Below the pieces are notes generated by a model, which had not been told where the DNA came from, searched no databases, and saw only the letters and a program-made list of their open reading frames with translations. A stretch of 64,000 nt of DNA from Rhizobium sp. NRK18. Lineage in GTDB: Bacteria; Pseudomonadota; Alphaproteobacteria; Rhizobiales; Rhizobiaceae. Shown in pieces: positions 43,566-53,188 of this stretch (position 1 is its first letter; each line of letters opens with the position of its first letter). The translations under genes were made by a program, and so were the position numbers. The stretch covers positions 68,440 to 132,439 of the forward strand of contig NZ_JANFMV010000005.1 of assembly GCF_024385575.1 (NCBI RefSeq), read 5' to 3'.

Positions 43566-45091
43566 GCAACCATCTATTCGACGCGATCCGCGCCGGCATC
43601 AAGCCGGAGGCCCCGTTCATTGAGACGGCATCCGGCGCGACATGGAGCTATGCCGACATGCTGCAGCTTTCCGCGAAGCTCGCCCATGCGCTGGTCAAGC
43701 GCGGCGTCGAGCCCGGCGACCGCGTCGCCGTGCAGGTGGAAAAGAGCCCGGAAGCGCTGATGCTCTATCTCGCCTGCGTCCGCGCAGGCGCGATCTACCT
43801 GCCGCTCAACACCGCCTATACGCTGGCCGAACTCGAATATTTCATCGGCGACGCCGAGCCGCGCCTCGTGGTCTGCACCCCGAAGGCCAAGGATGGTCTG
43901 GAACCGATCGCAGCCGCCAAGGGCGCCGTCGTCGAAACACTGGACGAGAAGGGCGGCGGTAGCCTGATGGCGCTCGCGGCCAACGAAGCCGACGACTTCG
44001 ACAACATCGAGCGCGGGCCGGACGATCTCGCCGCAATCCTCTACACCTCCGGCACGACGGGCCGCTCCAAGGGCGCGATGCTGTCGCACGACAATCTGCT
44101 GTCGAACGCCGCGACGCTGCGCGACTACTGGCGCTTTACCAGCGACGACCGGCTGATCCATGCCCTGCCGATCTTCCACACACATGGCCTGTTCGTCGCC
44201 TCGAACGTCATCATGCTGTCGGGCGCATCCATGTATTTCTTGCCGAAGTTCGACGGCGACCAGGCGCTCTCGCTGATGCCGAAGGCGACCGCGATGATGG
44301 GCGTGCCGACCTTCTACGTCCGGCTGATCCAGAGCCCGGAGCTGACGCCGGAGCGCACCGCAAGCATGCGGCTCTTCATCTCCGGTTCGGCGCCGCTACT
44401 GGCCGAAACCCACCGCCAGTTCGAAGCGATGACCGGGCACCGCATTCTCGAACGCTACGGCATGACCGAGACCAACATGAACACCTCCAATCCCTATGAC
44501 GGCGAGCGCGTCGCCGGCACCGTCGGCTTCCCGCTGCCGGGCGTCTCGCTGCGGGTGACCGATCCGGAGAGCGGCAAGCCGGTCGCCGACGGCGAGACGG
44601 GCATGATCGAGGTGAAGGGCCCGAACGTCTTCCAGGGCTATTGGCGCATGCCGGAAAAGACGGCCTCTGAATTCCGCGCCGACGGCTTCTTCATCACCGG
44701 CGACCTCGGCATGGTCGACGAGCGCGGCTATGTCCACATCGTCGGACGCGGCAAGGATCTCGTCATTTCCGGCGGCTACAACATCTATCCCAAGGAAGTC
44801 GAGACCGAGATCGACCAGTTGCCCGGCGTCTTCGAGAGCGCCGTCATCGGCGTGGCGCATCCGGATTTCGGCGAGGGCGTGACCGCCGTCGTGGTCCGCA
44901 AGCCCGGCGCGACGCTGGAAGAAAAGGACGTGCTCGCCGCCCTGCAGGACCGGCTGGCGCGCTACAAGCAGCCGAAGCGGGTGATTTTCGTCGACGACCT
45001 GCCGCGCAACACGATGGGCAAGGTGCAGAAGAACATCCTGCGCCAAACCTATGCCGATCTCTACCAGCCGCAGGGCGCGACGACCGCCTGA
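43562..45091 (+). CDS. matB: Malonyl-CoA synthetase
   Basis: MatB activates malonate with ATP and CoA. The 509-residue adenylate-forming ligase has the P-loop YTSGTTGRSKGAMLSHDN, the GYGMTE-type ERYGMTETNMN, the hinge TGDLGMVDERGYVHIVGRGKD, and the catalytic lysine in NTMGKVQKN near the C-terminus. MSNHLFDAIR is the usual MatB start. It closes the matPQMAB operon, only 18 nt from the convergent amidohydrolase, with no clear terminator between them. Confidence 0.95.
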   Translation: MSNHLFDAIRAGIKPEAPFIETASGATWSYADMLQLSAKLAHALVKRGVEPGDRVAVQVEKSPEALMLYLACVRAGAIYLPLNTAYTLAELEYFIGDAEPRLVVCTPKAKDGLEPIAAAKGAVVETLDEKGGGSLMALAANEADDFDNIERGPDDLAAILYTSGTTGRSKGAMLSHDNLLSNAATLRDYWRFTSDDRLIHALPIFHTHGLFVASNVIMLSGASMYFLPKFDGDQALSLMPKATAMMGVPTFYVRLIQSPELTPERTASMRLFISGSAPLLAETHRQFEAMTGHRILERYGMTETNMNTSNPYDGERVAGTVGFPLPGVSLRVTDPESGKPVADGETGMIEVKGPNVFQGYWRMPEKTASEFRADGFFITGDLGMVDERGYVHIVGRGKDLVISGGYNIYPKEVETEIDQLPGVFESAVIGVAHPDFGEGVTAVVVRKPGATLEEKDVLAALQDRLARYKQPKRVIFVDDLPRNTMGKVQKNILRQTYADLYQPQGATTA

Positions 45092-45109
45092 CGGCTATGA
45101 CTTCCGTCC

Positions 45110-46357
45110 TCAGGCTTCCCGAACCAATCGCACAAGGGCGTTCAGCATCAGCTGGGCGCCCTTTTCGATATCCGGCCAGTCGGTGAATTCCTCCGGTGCG
45201 TGACTAATGCCGCCGCGGCTTGGCACGAAGATCAGCGCCGAGGGGCAGAAGGCCTGCATGGTCTGGGCGTCGTGACCGGCGCCCGACGGCATCACCTTGT
45301 GCGGCAGGCCGAGCGCCTCCGCCTCACCGATGATCAGACGGCATAACCCCTGTTCGAGTTGCGCCGGCGCAATGAAGCTGCGCTCCTCTATCAGCACATG
45401 CAGATGGTTGCGCGCGGCGCTGTCGCGGATCGCCCATTCCATGCCCTCGCGCAGCCGGTTCATGACCGCCTCGTCGGTGTCGCGGATGATGACGGTGAAC
45501 TCCGCCTGGCCGGCGATCGTGTGCGGAAAGTTCGGTTTCAGCTCCACCTTGCCGATGGTGATGCGCGACTGCTTGCCGCCCGCCTCCGCGATCAAACCGG
45601 CGATCGCCGCGCCGGTTTCGGCAAGGCCGACGAAGGCATCGGCGCGCAGGTCCATGGGCGTGGTGCCGGAGTGGTTCGCTGCGCCGGTCAGCGTCACGCC
45701 GAGAACGCACACGCCGGAAATACCGTCAACGATGCCGACCGACAGACCCTCGCTTTCCAGCACCGGCCCCTGCTCGATATGCAGCTCGACGAAAGCGCGG
45801 ATGCTGCCGGCATCCCATTTCGCCTCATCGGCGCGTGACGGATCGAGGCCCTGCGCCCGCATGGCGTCAACCAGCCTGATGCCATCCGCGTCAGCAGCCG
45901 CCTCGACCCAGCCGGGCGGGAGCTGACCGCTGATCGCCTGCGATCCGAGCATGCCGCCGAAGCGGCCCTCCTCCTCCGAGGTCGCGGCAACCACCAGCGG
46001 CACGGCGGGCGTCAGGCCGGCGTCGAGCATGGCGCGGGCGCATTCGAGCGCGACGCAGGCGCCGAGCGAACCATCGAAGGCGCCGCCTTCCGGAACCGTA
46101 TCGAGATGGGAGCCTGCCATGACGCATAGACCGTCCGCCGGACCGAGCCGGCCGAACAGATTGCCGGCCTGATCGCCGGAGACCTCGAGGCCGGACGCCA
46201 CCATCTCACCGGCAAACCATTTTCGAACGGCGCTGTCGGCATCGGAGAAGCCGATCCGGTTGTAACCACCGGTCTCGGCATTGAAGCCGAAGCGGTTGAC
46301 GCCCTCCAGAAGCGTTTTCAGCCTGGCGGAATTGATGGTTGGCGGTTTGCTCGCCAT
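45110..46357 (-). CDS. M20 amidohydrolase (allantoate amidohydrolase / N-carbamoyl-amino-acid hydrolase)
   Basis: The 415-residue zinc or manganese hydrolase of the HyuC/AllC group has metal ligands in GSHLDTVPEGGAFDG, EEEGRFGG, and the HIEQGPVLE histidine, plus NHSGTTPMDLRAD for substrate binding and SGAGHDAQTM with the last histidine. Enzymes of this family cleave carbamoyl or ureido groups from amino acids or allantoate. It faces the peptide ABC transporter across a promoter with two TTGCGCAA palindromes, so it probably acts on the imported compound. No other purine or hydantoin genes are near, which makes allantoate less likely. Confidence 0.85.
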   Translation of the reverse strand: MASKPPTINSARLKTLLEGVNRFGFNAETGGYNRIGFSDADSAVRKWFAGEMVASGLEVSGDQAGNLFGRLGPADGLCVMAGSHLDTVPEGGAFDGSLGACVALECARAMLDAGLTPAVPLVVAATSEEEGRFGGMLGSQAISGQLPPGWVEAAADADGIRLVDAMRAQGLDPSRADEAKWDAGSIRAFVELHIEQGPVLESEGLSVGIVDGISGVCVLGVTLTGAANHSGTTPMDLRADAFVGLAETGAAIAGLIAEAGGKQSRITIGKVELKPNFPHTIAGQAEFTVIIRDTDEAVMNRLREGMEWAIRDSAARNHLHVLIEERSFIAPAQLEQGLCRLIIGEAEALGLPHKVMPSGAGHDAQTMQAFCPSALIFVPSRGGISHAPEEFTDWPDIEKGAQLMLNALVRLVREA

Positions 46358-46418
46358 TTGCTGCTCCTCATTTCGGCAACCCTAGATTTATTGCATAAAT
46401 TAACGGCATGCGGACGCA

Positions 46419-46480
46419 TTGCGCAAATTTATTATAATAAATGCTTGCCCAAAACGGCATTTTACGAATTAATTGCGCAA
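46419..46480. promoter_or_regulatory. Two TTGCGCAA palindromes in the amidohydrolase/transporter promoter
   Basis: Perfect 8-bp palindromes lie at 46419-46426 and 46473-46480, 54 nt apart and in an AT-rich region. The same palindrome, extended to TTTGCGCAAA, occurs at 55592-55601 before the Lrp-family gene. They are candidate binding sites for that Lrp protein. Confidence 0.5.
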
Positions 46481-46503
46481 AGCCAATAAAGAGGGAGAAT
46501 GCC

Positions 46504-48060
46504 ATGAAGACGCTGCTTGCCGCCGCCCTGACGGCGGCGTCGATGTTATTTGCATCACCGGCACTTTCGCAGACACCGCCAAACGTCCTGATCGTCGGCC
46601 AGATCGCCGAGCCGAAATCGCTCGATCCCGCCGCCGACACCGCGGTGAACGACTTCCGCATCCTGGTCAATCTCTATGACGGCCTCGTGCGCTACAAGGA
46701 CGGGACGCTGGAGGTGGAGCCGTCGCTGGCGACCAGCTGGACGATCTCCGACGATGGCAAGACCTACACGTTCAAGCTGCGCGACGGCGTGAAGTTCCAT
46801 GACGGCACGCCCTTCAACGCCGAAGCGGTGAAGTTCAATTTCGACCGGATGCTCAAGGAAGACCACCCGTTCCACGACACCGGTCCGTTCCCGCTGTCCT
46901 TCTTCTTTTCCACCGTCAGCGAGGTGAAAGTGATCGACGACCTGACGGTCGAGTTCGATCTCTCCGCACCCTACGCGCCCTTCCTGTCGAACCTCGCCTA
47001 TCCGACCGGCCTGATCGTCTCGCCGGACGCGGTGAAGAAATACGGCAAGGATTTCGGCCGCCATCCGAGCGGCACGGGCGCCTACAAGTTCGCCGAGTGG
47101 GATTCGAATGAAAAGGTCGTGGTCGAGAAGAACCCCGACTACTGGGACGGCGCGCCGTCGCTCGAAGCGGTCATCTATCGCCCTATCACCGATGCCAACA
47201 CCCGCGTTGCCGAAATGCTCTCGGGCGGGCTCGACGTCATGGTCGAGGTTCCGCCGGACAGCCTGTCGCAGTTCAAGGACAACCCGGCCTTCAAGGTCTC
47301 AGAACAGGCCGGCCCGCATCTCTGGTTCCTGATCCTGAACACCAAGGACGGCCCGTTCAAGAACAAGGAAATCCGCCAGGCCGCCAACTACGCCATCAAC
47401 AAGAAGGCGCTGGTCGACAACATCCTCCAGGGCACGGCGGATGTTGCCGCCGGACCGACACCGCCGGCGTTTGCCTGGGCCTATGACGACAAGCTGCAGC
47501 CCTATTCTTACGATCCGGAAAAGGCCAAGGCCCTGCTGAAGGAAGCCGGTTATGACGGCTCGCCGGTGACCTTCTACGTCACCGAAGGTGGATCCGGCAT
47601 GCTCGACCCGATCGCCATGGGTACGGCCATCCAGGCCGATCTCGAAGCCGTCGGCATGAAGGTCAAGATCGAGACCTACGAGTGGAACACCTTCCTCGGC
47701 AAGGTGAACCCGGGTCTCGAAGGCAAGGCCGACATGGCTGAAATGGCCTGGATGACCAACGATCCGGACACCCTGCCCTTCCTTGCGCTGCGCAGCGATG
47801 CCGTTCCGGACAAGGGCGGCTTCAATTCGGGCTACTATTCCAACCCGAAGGTGGACGAGCTTCTGGAAAAGGCCCGCCAGTCGACCGATCAGGACGAGCG
47901 CGCCAAGCTCTACAAGGAGATGCAGGACATCGTTCATGACGACGCGCCCTGGGTTTTCGTCGCCAACTGGAAGCAGAACGCAGTGACAAGCGCGGCGGTC
48001 GAAAACTTCAAGCTGCAGCCGTCGTTCTTCCTGATGCTGCAGAAGGTGGCAAAGCCCTGA
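46504..48060 (+). CDS. Peptide/nickel-type ABC transporter substrate-binding protein
   Basis: The 518-residue SBP_bac_5 protein has a signal peptide ending near SPALSQ. The mature protein begins VLIVGQIAEPKSLDPAADTAVND, with YDGLVRYKDGTLEVEPSLATSW and FKLRDGVKFHDGTPFNAEAVKFNFDRM, the family signature. It delivers a peptide-like or amino-compound solute to the permeases encoded downstream. GAGGGAGA lies 7 nt before the ATG at 46504. The downstream small gene overlaps by one base. By family and context it belongs to the 45-58 kb nitrogen-compound locus; the ligand is unknown. Confidence 0.92.
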   Translation: MKTLLAAALTAASMLFASPALSQTPPNVLIVGQIAEPKSLDPAADTAVNDFRILVNLYDGLVRYKDGTLEVEPSLATSWTISDDGKTYTFKLRDGVKFHDGTPFNAEAVKFNFDRMLKEDHPFHDTGPFPLSFFFSTVSEVKVIDDLTVEFDLSAPYAPFLSNLAYPTGLIVSPDAVKKYGKDFGRHPSGTGAYKFAEWDSNEKVVVEKNPDYWDGAPSLEAVIYRPITDANTRVAEMLSGGLDVMVEVPPDSLSQFKDNPAFKVSEQAGPHLWFLILNTKDGPFKNKEIRQAANYAINKKALVDNILQGTADVAAGPTPPAFAWAYDDKLQPYSYDPEKAKALLKEAGYDGSPVTFYVTEGGSGMLDPIAMGTAIQADLEAVGMKVKIETYEWNTFLGKVNPGLEGKADMAEMAWMTNDPDTLPFLALRSDAVPDKGGFNSGYYSNPKVDELLEKARQSTDQDERAKLYKEMQDIVHDDAPWVFVANWKQNAVTSAAVENFKLQPSFFLMLQKVAKP

Positions 48061-48416
48061 TGCCGGACGACGGATCGCCCCTTTCAACCCTTCGCGCCCT
48101 CTGTCTTGCGCTGCCGCAGGCCGAGGAGAAGGAAACATGGGGCGATCCGACCTTCCGCATCGGCGGCAAGATTTTCGCGCAGTACAAGACCGGCAGCGGC
48201 ATACCCACGGTCTGGGTGAAGGCGCCGGACGGCGCGCAGGAGGTGCTCGTCGGCGCCGATCCCGACCGCTTCTTCCGCCCGCCCTATGTCGGCCACAAGG
48301 GCTGGGTCGGCATCAATCTGTCCGACGGTCCCGACTGGGAGGAGATCAGGGATCTTCTCGCCCGCAGCCACCGATTGGTGGCGCCGAAAGCAATGGCTAA
48401 ACAGTGGATGGAGTAG
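48060..48416 (+). CDS. MmcQ/YjbR-family protein
   Basis: The 118-residue protein of the MmcQ/YjbR family has ALPQAEEKETWGDPTFRIGGKIFAQY, then VWVKAPDGAQEVLVGADPDRFFRPPYVGHKGWVGI and a C-terminal helix with DLLARSHRLVAPK. The fold resembles a double-wing DNA-binding domain, but no function is established. It starts inside the stop codon of the binding-protein gene (TGATG), so it is translated with the transporter operon. That placement inside an ABC operon is uncommon. Confidence 0.88.
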   Translation: MPDDGSPLSTLRALCLALPQAEEKETWGDPTFRIGGKIFAQYKTGSGIPTVWVKAPDGAQEVLVGADPDRFFRPPYVGHKGWVGINLSDGPDWEEIRDLLARSHRLVAPKAMAKQWME

Positions 48417-48420
48417 CGGC

Positions 48421-49365
48421 ATGGCTGCCTACATCGCCAAGCGGCTGATTGCCGCCATACCCGTCATCATCGGTCTGTCGATCATCGTCTTCTTCATCAT
48501 GGCGATGATCCCCGGCGACCCGGCACTCGCCATTCTCGGCTCCTATGCGACGCCGGAGAACGTCGCCAAGCTCAACCGCGAGCTCGGCCTCGACAAGCCG
48601 TTGGTCGAGCAATATTTCATCTGGCTCGGCAATCTGGCGCATGGCGATTTCGGCCGCTCCTACACGCTCAATCGTCCCGTGCTGGACGAGGTCCTGGAGC
48701 GCTTTTCGGCAACCCTGATCCTTGCCGGCCCCGCGCTCCTCCTCTGTTCCGTCTTCGGCCTGATTGCCGGCATCGTCTCGGCGGTGCGCCAGTATGGCCT
48801 CGCCGACAAGATGATCACCTTCATCGTGCTGATCGGCATTTCGATGCCCTCCTTCTGGCTCGGCCTGCTGCTGATCCTGTTCTTCGCCGTCAAGATCCGG
48901 CTGTTTCCGGCAAGTGGCATGTATGCGATCTATGGCGGCGGCGACCTCCCCGACCTCCTCCATCATCTGGCGCTGCCGGCCTTTACTCTCGCCGTCGTCG
49001 CGACCGGCGTCATTGCCCGCCTGACGCGCACCTCGATGCTGGAAGTGCTGCGGCAGGACTATATCCGTACCGCCCGCGCCAAGGGGCTTACCGAACGCAA
49101 GGTGATCTACAAGCATGCCTTCAAGGCGGCGCTGGTATCGGTGGTGCCGGTGATCGGCATCCAGGCCGGCTTCGTGCTCGGCGGCGCCGTCTATATCGAG
49201 ACCGTGTTCCAGTGGCCGGGCATCGGCTCGATGCTGGTCAAGGCGATCTCCACCCGCGACCTGCTGCTCGTCCAGGGCGGCGTGCTGGTGGTCGCCACCG
49301 CCTACGTCCTCTTCAACCTGATCGTCGACGTCCTGCAAACCATTCTCGATCCGAGGCTGCGCTGA
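48421..49365 (+). CDS. ABC transporter permease (DppB/OppB type)
   Basis: The 314-residue inner-membrane permease starts AAYIAKRLIAAIPVIIGLSIIVFFIMAMIPGDPA, the signature DppB opening, and has six helices. The EAA loop, DYIRTARAKGLTERKVIYKHAFKAAL, couples to the ATPases. YIETVFQWPGIGSMLVKAISTRD is the usual end motif. It lies 4 nt after the MmcQ gene and its stop overlaps the fused permease-ATPase start by one base. Confidence 0.93.
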   Translation: MAAYIAKRLIAAIPVIIGLSIIVFFIMAMIPGDPALAILGSYATPENVAKLNRELGLDKPLVEQYFIWLGNLAHGDFGRSYTLNRPVLDEVLERFSATLILAGPALLLCSVFGLIAGIVSAVRQYGLADKMITFIVLIGISMPSFWLGLLLILFFAVKIRLFPASGMYAIYGGGDLPDLLHHLALPAFTLAVVATGVIARLTRTSMLEVLRQDYIRTARAKGLTERKVIYKHAFKAALVSVVPVIGIQAGFVLGGAVYIETVFQWPGIGSMLVKAISTRDLLLVQGGVLVVATAYVLFNLIVDVLQTILDPRLR

Positions 49366-51308
49366 TGGCTGAAGCAACCGCACAAACCGCACCCGCAAAG
49401 CCCGCCAAGGCCAAGGGCGGCCGACCGACAGCCTGGCGGCTCCTGATGAACAACACGCTTGCGGCAGGCGGGCTGATCGTGCTGGCCGTCGTCATTCTGG
49501 TGGCGATCGCAGCACCGATCCTGCCGCTTGCCGATCCGGACGCCACCGCGCCGGCCCAGCGCCTGCTGCCGATCTTCTCCGACGGCCATCTGCTCGGCAC
49601 CGACGGGCTTGGGCGCGACCTCCTTTCGCGCCTCATCTGGGGCTCGCGCGTCAGCCTCGCCGTCGGCATATCGGCAACCGTGATTGCCGCCTTCTTCGGC
49701 TCGCTGATCGGCCTCGTCGCCGGCTATGCCGGTGGTCGCACCGACAGCCTGCTGATGCGCGGCATCGACATGATCATGGCATTTCCCTACATCCTGCTGG
49801 CGCTCGCAATCGTCGCCGCCCTCGGGCCGGGTCTACTGAACGCGCTGTACGCGATCGCCGTCGTCAACATTCCCTTCTTCGCCCGCAACATCCGCGGCAT
49901 CACCATCGGCCTGTCACGGCGCGAATTCGTCGACGCGGCGAAGCTTTCCGGCAAGTCGAACGCGCAGGTGCTGTTCATCGAGATCCTGCCCAACGTGCTG
50001 CCGGTGATCATCATCACCATGTCAACCACGATCGGCTGGATGATCCTCGAAACCGCCGGCCTCTCCTTCCTGGGCCTTGGCGCGCAGCCGCCGCAGGCCG
50101 ATCTCGGCTCCATGCTTGGCGACGGCCGCAAGATTCTGTTCACATCGCCGCATGTCTCGATCGTGCCGGGCCTGATGATCTTCGTCCTGGTCATGAGCAT
50201 CAACCTGCTCGGCGACGGCATTCGCGACATCCTCGACCCGCGCCTGAAATCCGGCGCGCTGAGCCGCCCCGTTGCCCGCACCGCCGTGATGCGCGACGCC
50301 GCACCGGACGGCAAGGCGATGGCCGGCAGCGTGCTCGACATGCAGGGGCTTCGAACCGAATTCCATGTCGGCGGCGACGTCTACAAGGCCGTCGGCGGCG
50401 TCGATCTTTCTGTTCGGCAGGGCGAATGTCTCGGGATCGTCGGCGAGTCCGGCTCGGGCAAGTCGGTGACCGCCATGTCGATCATGGGGCTGGTGCCGAC
50501 GCCGCCCGGCCGCATCGCCGGCGGTGCGGCCTATCTCGAAGGCGAGGATCTGTTCGCCATGAGCAACGAGCAGGTCCGCCGCCTGCGCGGTGGAGCGGTC
50601 AGCCACGTGTTCCAGGATCCGCTCTCGACCCTGCATCCGCTGTTTACCGTCGGCGACCAGCTGATCGAGGCGATCACCGCCCATCAGCCGATCTCGAAGC
50701 GAGAGGCCTGGGCGAAGGCGGCGGAGCTTCTGAATACGGTTCGCATCCCCAATGCCGAGGAACGGCTGAAGGCCTATCCGCACGAGCTTTCCGGCGGCAT
50801 GCGCCAGCGCGTCTGTATCGCCATGGCGCTCGCCAACGACACCAAGCTGATCATTGCCGACGAGCCGACGACGGCGCTCGACGTCACCGTTCAGGCGCAG
50901 GTGCTGTCGCTTCTGGCGACACTGAGGCGTGAGCACAACGTGGCTATTCTGTTCATCACCCATGATTTCGGCGTGGTTTCGGCGATCTGCGACCGGGTGG
51001 CGGTGATGTATGCGGGCCGCATTGTCGAGACCGGCACGACGGAGGAAATCCTCGCCAATCCGGCCCATCCCTACACCGGCAAGCTGATCGACTGCGTGCC
51101 GGTGCTCGGTCAGCCGGAACGGCGGCTCGATGCGATCGAAGGCCGGCCGCCCGTCGTCAACCGCCTTCCCGAGGGCTGCGCGTTTGCCGACCGCTGTCCG
51201 AGGGTTCAGGCAGACTGTCGCGTGGGCGATATCGCCATGACGAAGATCGGAGAGGGCCGCGGCGTGCGCTGTCTGCATCCGCTGGCGAAGGAGACCGAAA
51301 ATGTCTGA
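49365..51308 (+). CDS. Fused ABC permease-ATPase (DppC-DppD type)
   Basis: The 647-residue protein joins a DppC-like permease (residues about 1-300, with LGTDGLGRDLLSRLIWGSRVSLAVG, EFVDAAKLSGKSNAQVLFIEILPNVLP and GDGIRDILDPRLK) to a DppD-like ATPase (about 320-647). The ATPase half has Walker A GESGSGKS, LSGGMRQR, Walker B LIIADEPTTALD and a C-terminal PEGCAFADRCPR cysteine region. The fusion removes one of the five genes of a standard dipeptide system. The next gene supplies the partner ATPase. Both halves look intact. Confidence 0.92.
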   Translation: MAEATAQTAPAKPAKAKGGRPTAWRLLMNNTLAAGGLIVLAVVILVAIAAPILPLADPDATAPAQRLLPIFSDGHLLGTDGLGRDLLSRLIWGSRVSLAVGISATVIAAFFGSLIGLVAGYAGGRTDSLLMRGIDMIMAFPYILLALAIVAALGPGLLNALYAIAVVNIPFFARNIRGITIGLSRREFVDAAKLSGKSNAQVLFIEILPNVLPVIIITMSTTIGWMILETAGLSFLGLGAQPPQADLGSMLGDGRKILFTSPHVSIVPGLMIFVLVMSINLLGDGIRDILDPRLKSGALSRPVARTAVMRDAAPDGKAMAGSVLDMQGLRTEFHVGGDVYKAVGGVDLSVRQGECLGIVGESGSGKSVTAMSIMGLVPTPPGRIAGGAAYLEGEDLFAMSNEQVRRLRGGAVSHVFQDPLSTLHPLFTVGDQLIEAITAHQPISKREAWAKAAELLNTVRIPNAEERLKAYPHELSGGMRQRVCIAMALANDTKLIIADEPTTALDVTVQAQVLSLLATLRREHNVAILFITHDFGVVSAICDRVAVMYAGRIVETGTTEEILANPAHPYTGKLIDCVPVLGQPERRLDAIEGRPPVVNRLPEGCAFADRCPRVQADCRVGDIAMTKIGEGRGVRCLHPLAKETENV

Positions 51309-52290
51309 GGCGCTTCTGGAGATTACCGACGTGGAACGCCGCTTCGGCGGCGGACGGACCTTGTTCGGCGCCGAGAAGCCCGCCGTCCATGCTGTTCAGG
51401 GCGTGACGCTGTCGGTCCGCAAGGGCGAGACGATGGGCGTCGTCGGCGAATCCGGCTGCGGGAAATCGACGCTCGCACGCCTGCTCGTCGGGCTCGACGG
51501 GCCGACCGCCGGCGCGATCCGCTTTGCCGGCGGCGATCTCGTGGCGGAAGCCAAGGCCGACCATCGCGAGCTCGCCCGCAAGATCCAGTATGTCTTCCAG
51601 GACCCGGTCGCCTCGCTCAATCCGAGGAAGACGATCCGCACCATCCTCGAAGCGCCGCTGATCCATCTTCTCGGCCTCGACCGGCAGGCGCGCGCCAGGC
51701 GGCTCGAAAAGCTCATGGACGCGGTCAATCTGGCACCGGAATTCCTCGACCGCTATCCGCACGAATTCTCCGGCGGACAGGCGCAGCGCATCGGCATCGC
51801 CCGGGCGCTGGCCGCCGATCCGGACCTGATCGTCCTAGACGAACCGGTCTCGGCGCTCGATGTCTCCGTGCAGGCGCAGGTGTTGAACATTCTCGACGAG
51901 TTGAAGCGCGAATTCGGCCTGACCTACATCTTCATCAGCCACGACCTGTCGGTGGTGGAAAGCGTCAGCGACCGGGTGGCGGTGATGTATTTCGGCCGCA
52001 TCGTCGAGGTCGGACCGGCGAAGGAAATCTTCCGCCGGCCGCGCCATCCCTACACGCATCTCCTCTTGAAATCGGCGCCTGTGCCGGGCCGCAAGTCGCT
52101 GATCCCGGAAGACACCGACACCGAACTGCCGGATCCCTACAATCCGCCACCGGGCTGCCCGTTCTATGCCCGTTGCCCGCGCCGCAGCGATGTGTGTACA
52201 AGCCGGTTCCCACCCCTTGAAGCGGCGCCGGAAAACGCCGAGCATCAATCCGCCTGCTATCACCCGCATGAAGAGACCGTAGACGCATGA
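51301..52290 (+). CDS. ABC transporter ATPase (DppF/OppF type)
   Basis: The 329-residue ATPase has Walker A GESGCGKST near residue 50, FQDPVASLNPRKTI, the signature FSGGQAQR, Walker B LIVLDEPVSALD, and the C-terminal oligopeptide domain with PPPGCPFYARCPR cysteines. It overlaps the fused gene by 8 nt. With the ATPase half of the fusion it forms the heterodimeric motor of the transporter. Confidence 0.93.
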   Translation: MSEALLEITDVERRFGGGRTLFGAEKPAVHAVQGVTLSVRKGETMGVVGESGCGKSTLARLLVGLDGPTAGAIRFAGGDLVAEAKADHRELARKIQYVFQDPVASLNPRKTIRTILEAPLIHLLGLDRQARARRLEKLMDAVNLAPEFLDRYPHEFSGGQAQRIGIARALAADPDLIVLDEPVSALDVSVQAQVLNILDELKREFGLTYIFISHDLSVVESVSDRVAVMYFGRIVEVGPAKEIFRRPRHPYTHLLLKSAPVPGRKSLIPEDTDTELPDPYNPPPGCPFYARCPRRSDVCTSRFPPLEAAPENAEHQSACYHPHEETVDA

Positions 52291-53072
52291 CCGACCGTCC
52301 GGAAGGACATAGTATCGGGGGCACACCCCCGGCAACAATCCGCCGGCGCAAGCGGCCGGACATGATCGCCGACCAGATCCGCGAGCGGATCGTCATCGAG
52401 GGCCTGAAGCCCGGCGACCGGGTGCCGGCAGCCTGGGTGTCGCCGGAAAAGCTCGGCATCTCGCGCGGCACCTGCCGCGAGGCGCTGAAGCTTCTGGAAT
52501 TCCAGGGTCTGATCACCTCAAAGACCGGACCGGGCGGCGGCGTGTTCGTCTCCTCCGTGTCCGAGCGCGACGCGATCCATCTGCTCGACAACCTGTTTCT
52601 CTCGCGCCCGCCGTCGATTGCCGACATCTACGCGCTGCGCAAGGCGCTGGAACCGGAACTGGCCGCCGGCCTTGCCGGGCAATTGTCGGCCGACGAGATG
52701 GCCCGCCTGCAGGCCTCGATCCGGCTCTACGAAGCCGAGCCAACATCCGCGGAAGAGGAATACGCCCAGCGCATCGCCGAACTGGATTTTCATGCCGAAC
52801 TCGCCAATTGCAGCCGCAACAAGCTCCTGGGCTTCGTCTGCAATTTTCTGCTGAGCCTGCTGAAGGACAAGACCGAATGCAGGGCGATCTATCTGGAGCC
52901 GACGCCCTGGTGGATGCGTGATACCGGCATCAACTACCAGGTCCGCCTGTTGCGCGCGCTGATGGCGGGAGACGGCGAGCGGGCGCGCAAGATCATGCAC
53001 GAGCACATGAGCGAGGCGGAGAAATTCATGCTGGAGCGCGCCGTGCTGGCGGCGGCAAAACCCAAGGCATGA
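52287..53072 (+). CDS. FadR/GntR-family regulator of the transporter locus
   Basis: The 261-residue regulator has a GntR winged helix (about residues 22-90, with VSPEKLGISRGTCREALKLLEFQGLI and TGPGGGVFVS) and an FCD effector domain with RKALEPELAAGLAG and ELDFHAELAN. It overlaps the ATPase gene by 4 nt, so it is made with the transporter and probably senses the imported compound or a product. With the Lrp protein at 55638, the locus has two regulators. Confidence 0.88.
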   Translation: MTDRPEGHSIGGTPPATIRRRKRPDMIADQIRERIVIEGLKPGDRVPAAWVSPEKLGISRGTCREALKLLEFQGLITSKTGPGGGVFVSSVSERDAIHLLDNLFLSRPPSIADIYALRKALEPELAAGLAGQLSADEMARLQASIRLYEAEPTSAEEEYAQRIAELDFHAELANCSRNKLLGFVCNFLLSLLKDKTECRAIYLEPTPWWMRDTGINYQVRLLRALMAGDGERARKIMHEHMSEAEKFMLERAVLAAAKPKA

Positions 53073-53188
53073 GATCCGCCGCATCGCTTTGACCCTGCAA
53101 AGAAATCAATGCCACTTGACTTTCTCCTCTCCCGACGCGACGCATGAAGCGGGGGGACTTTTACGACAAGAAAGACGGGGTCCGGTCA

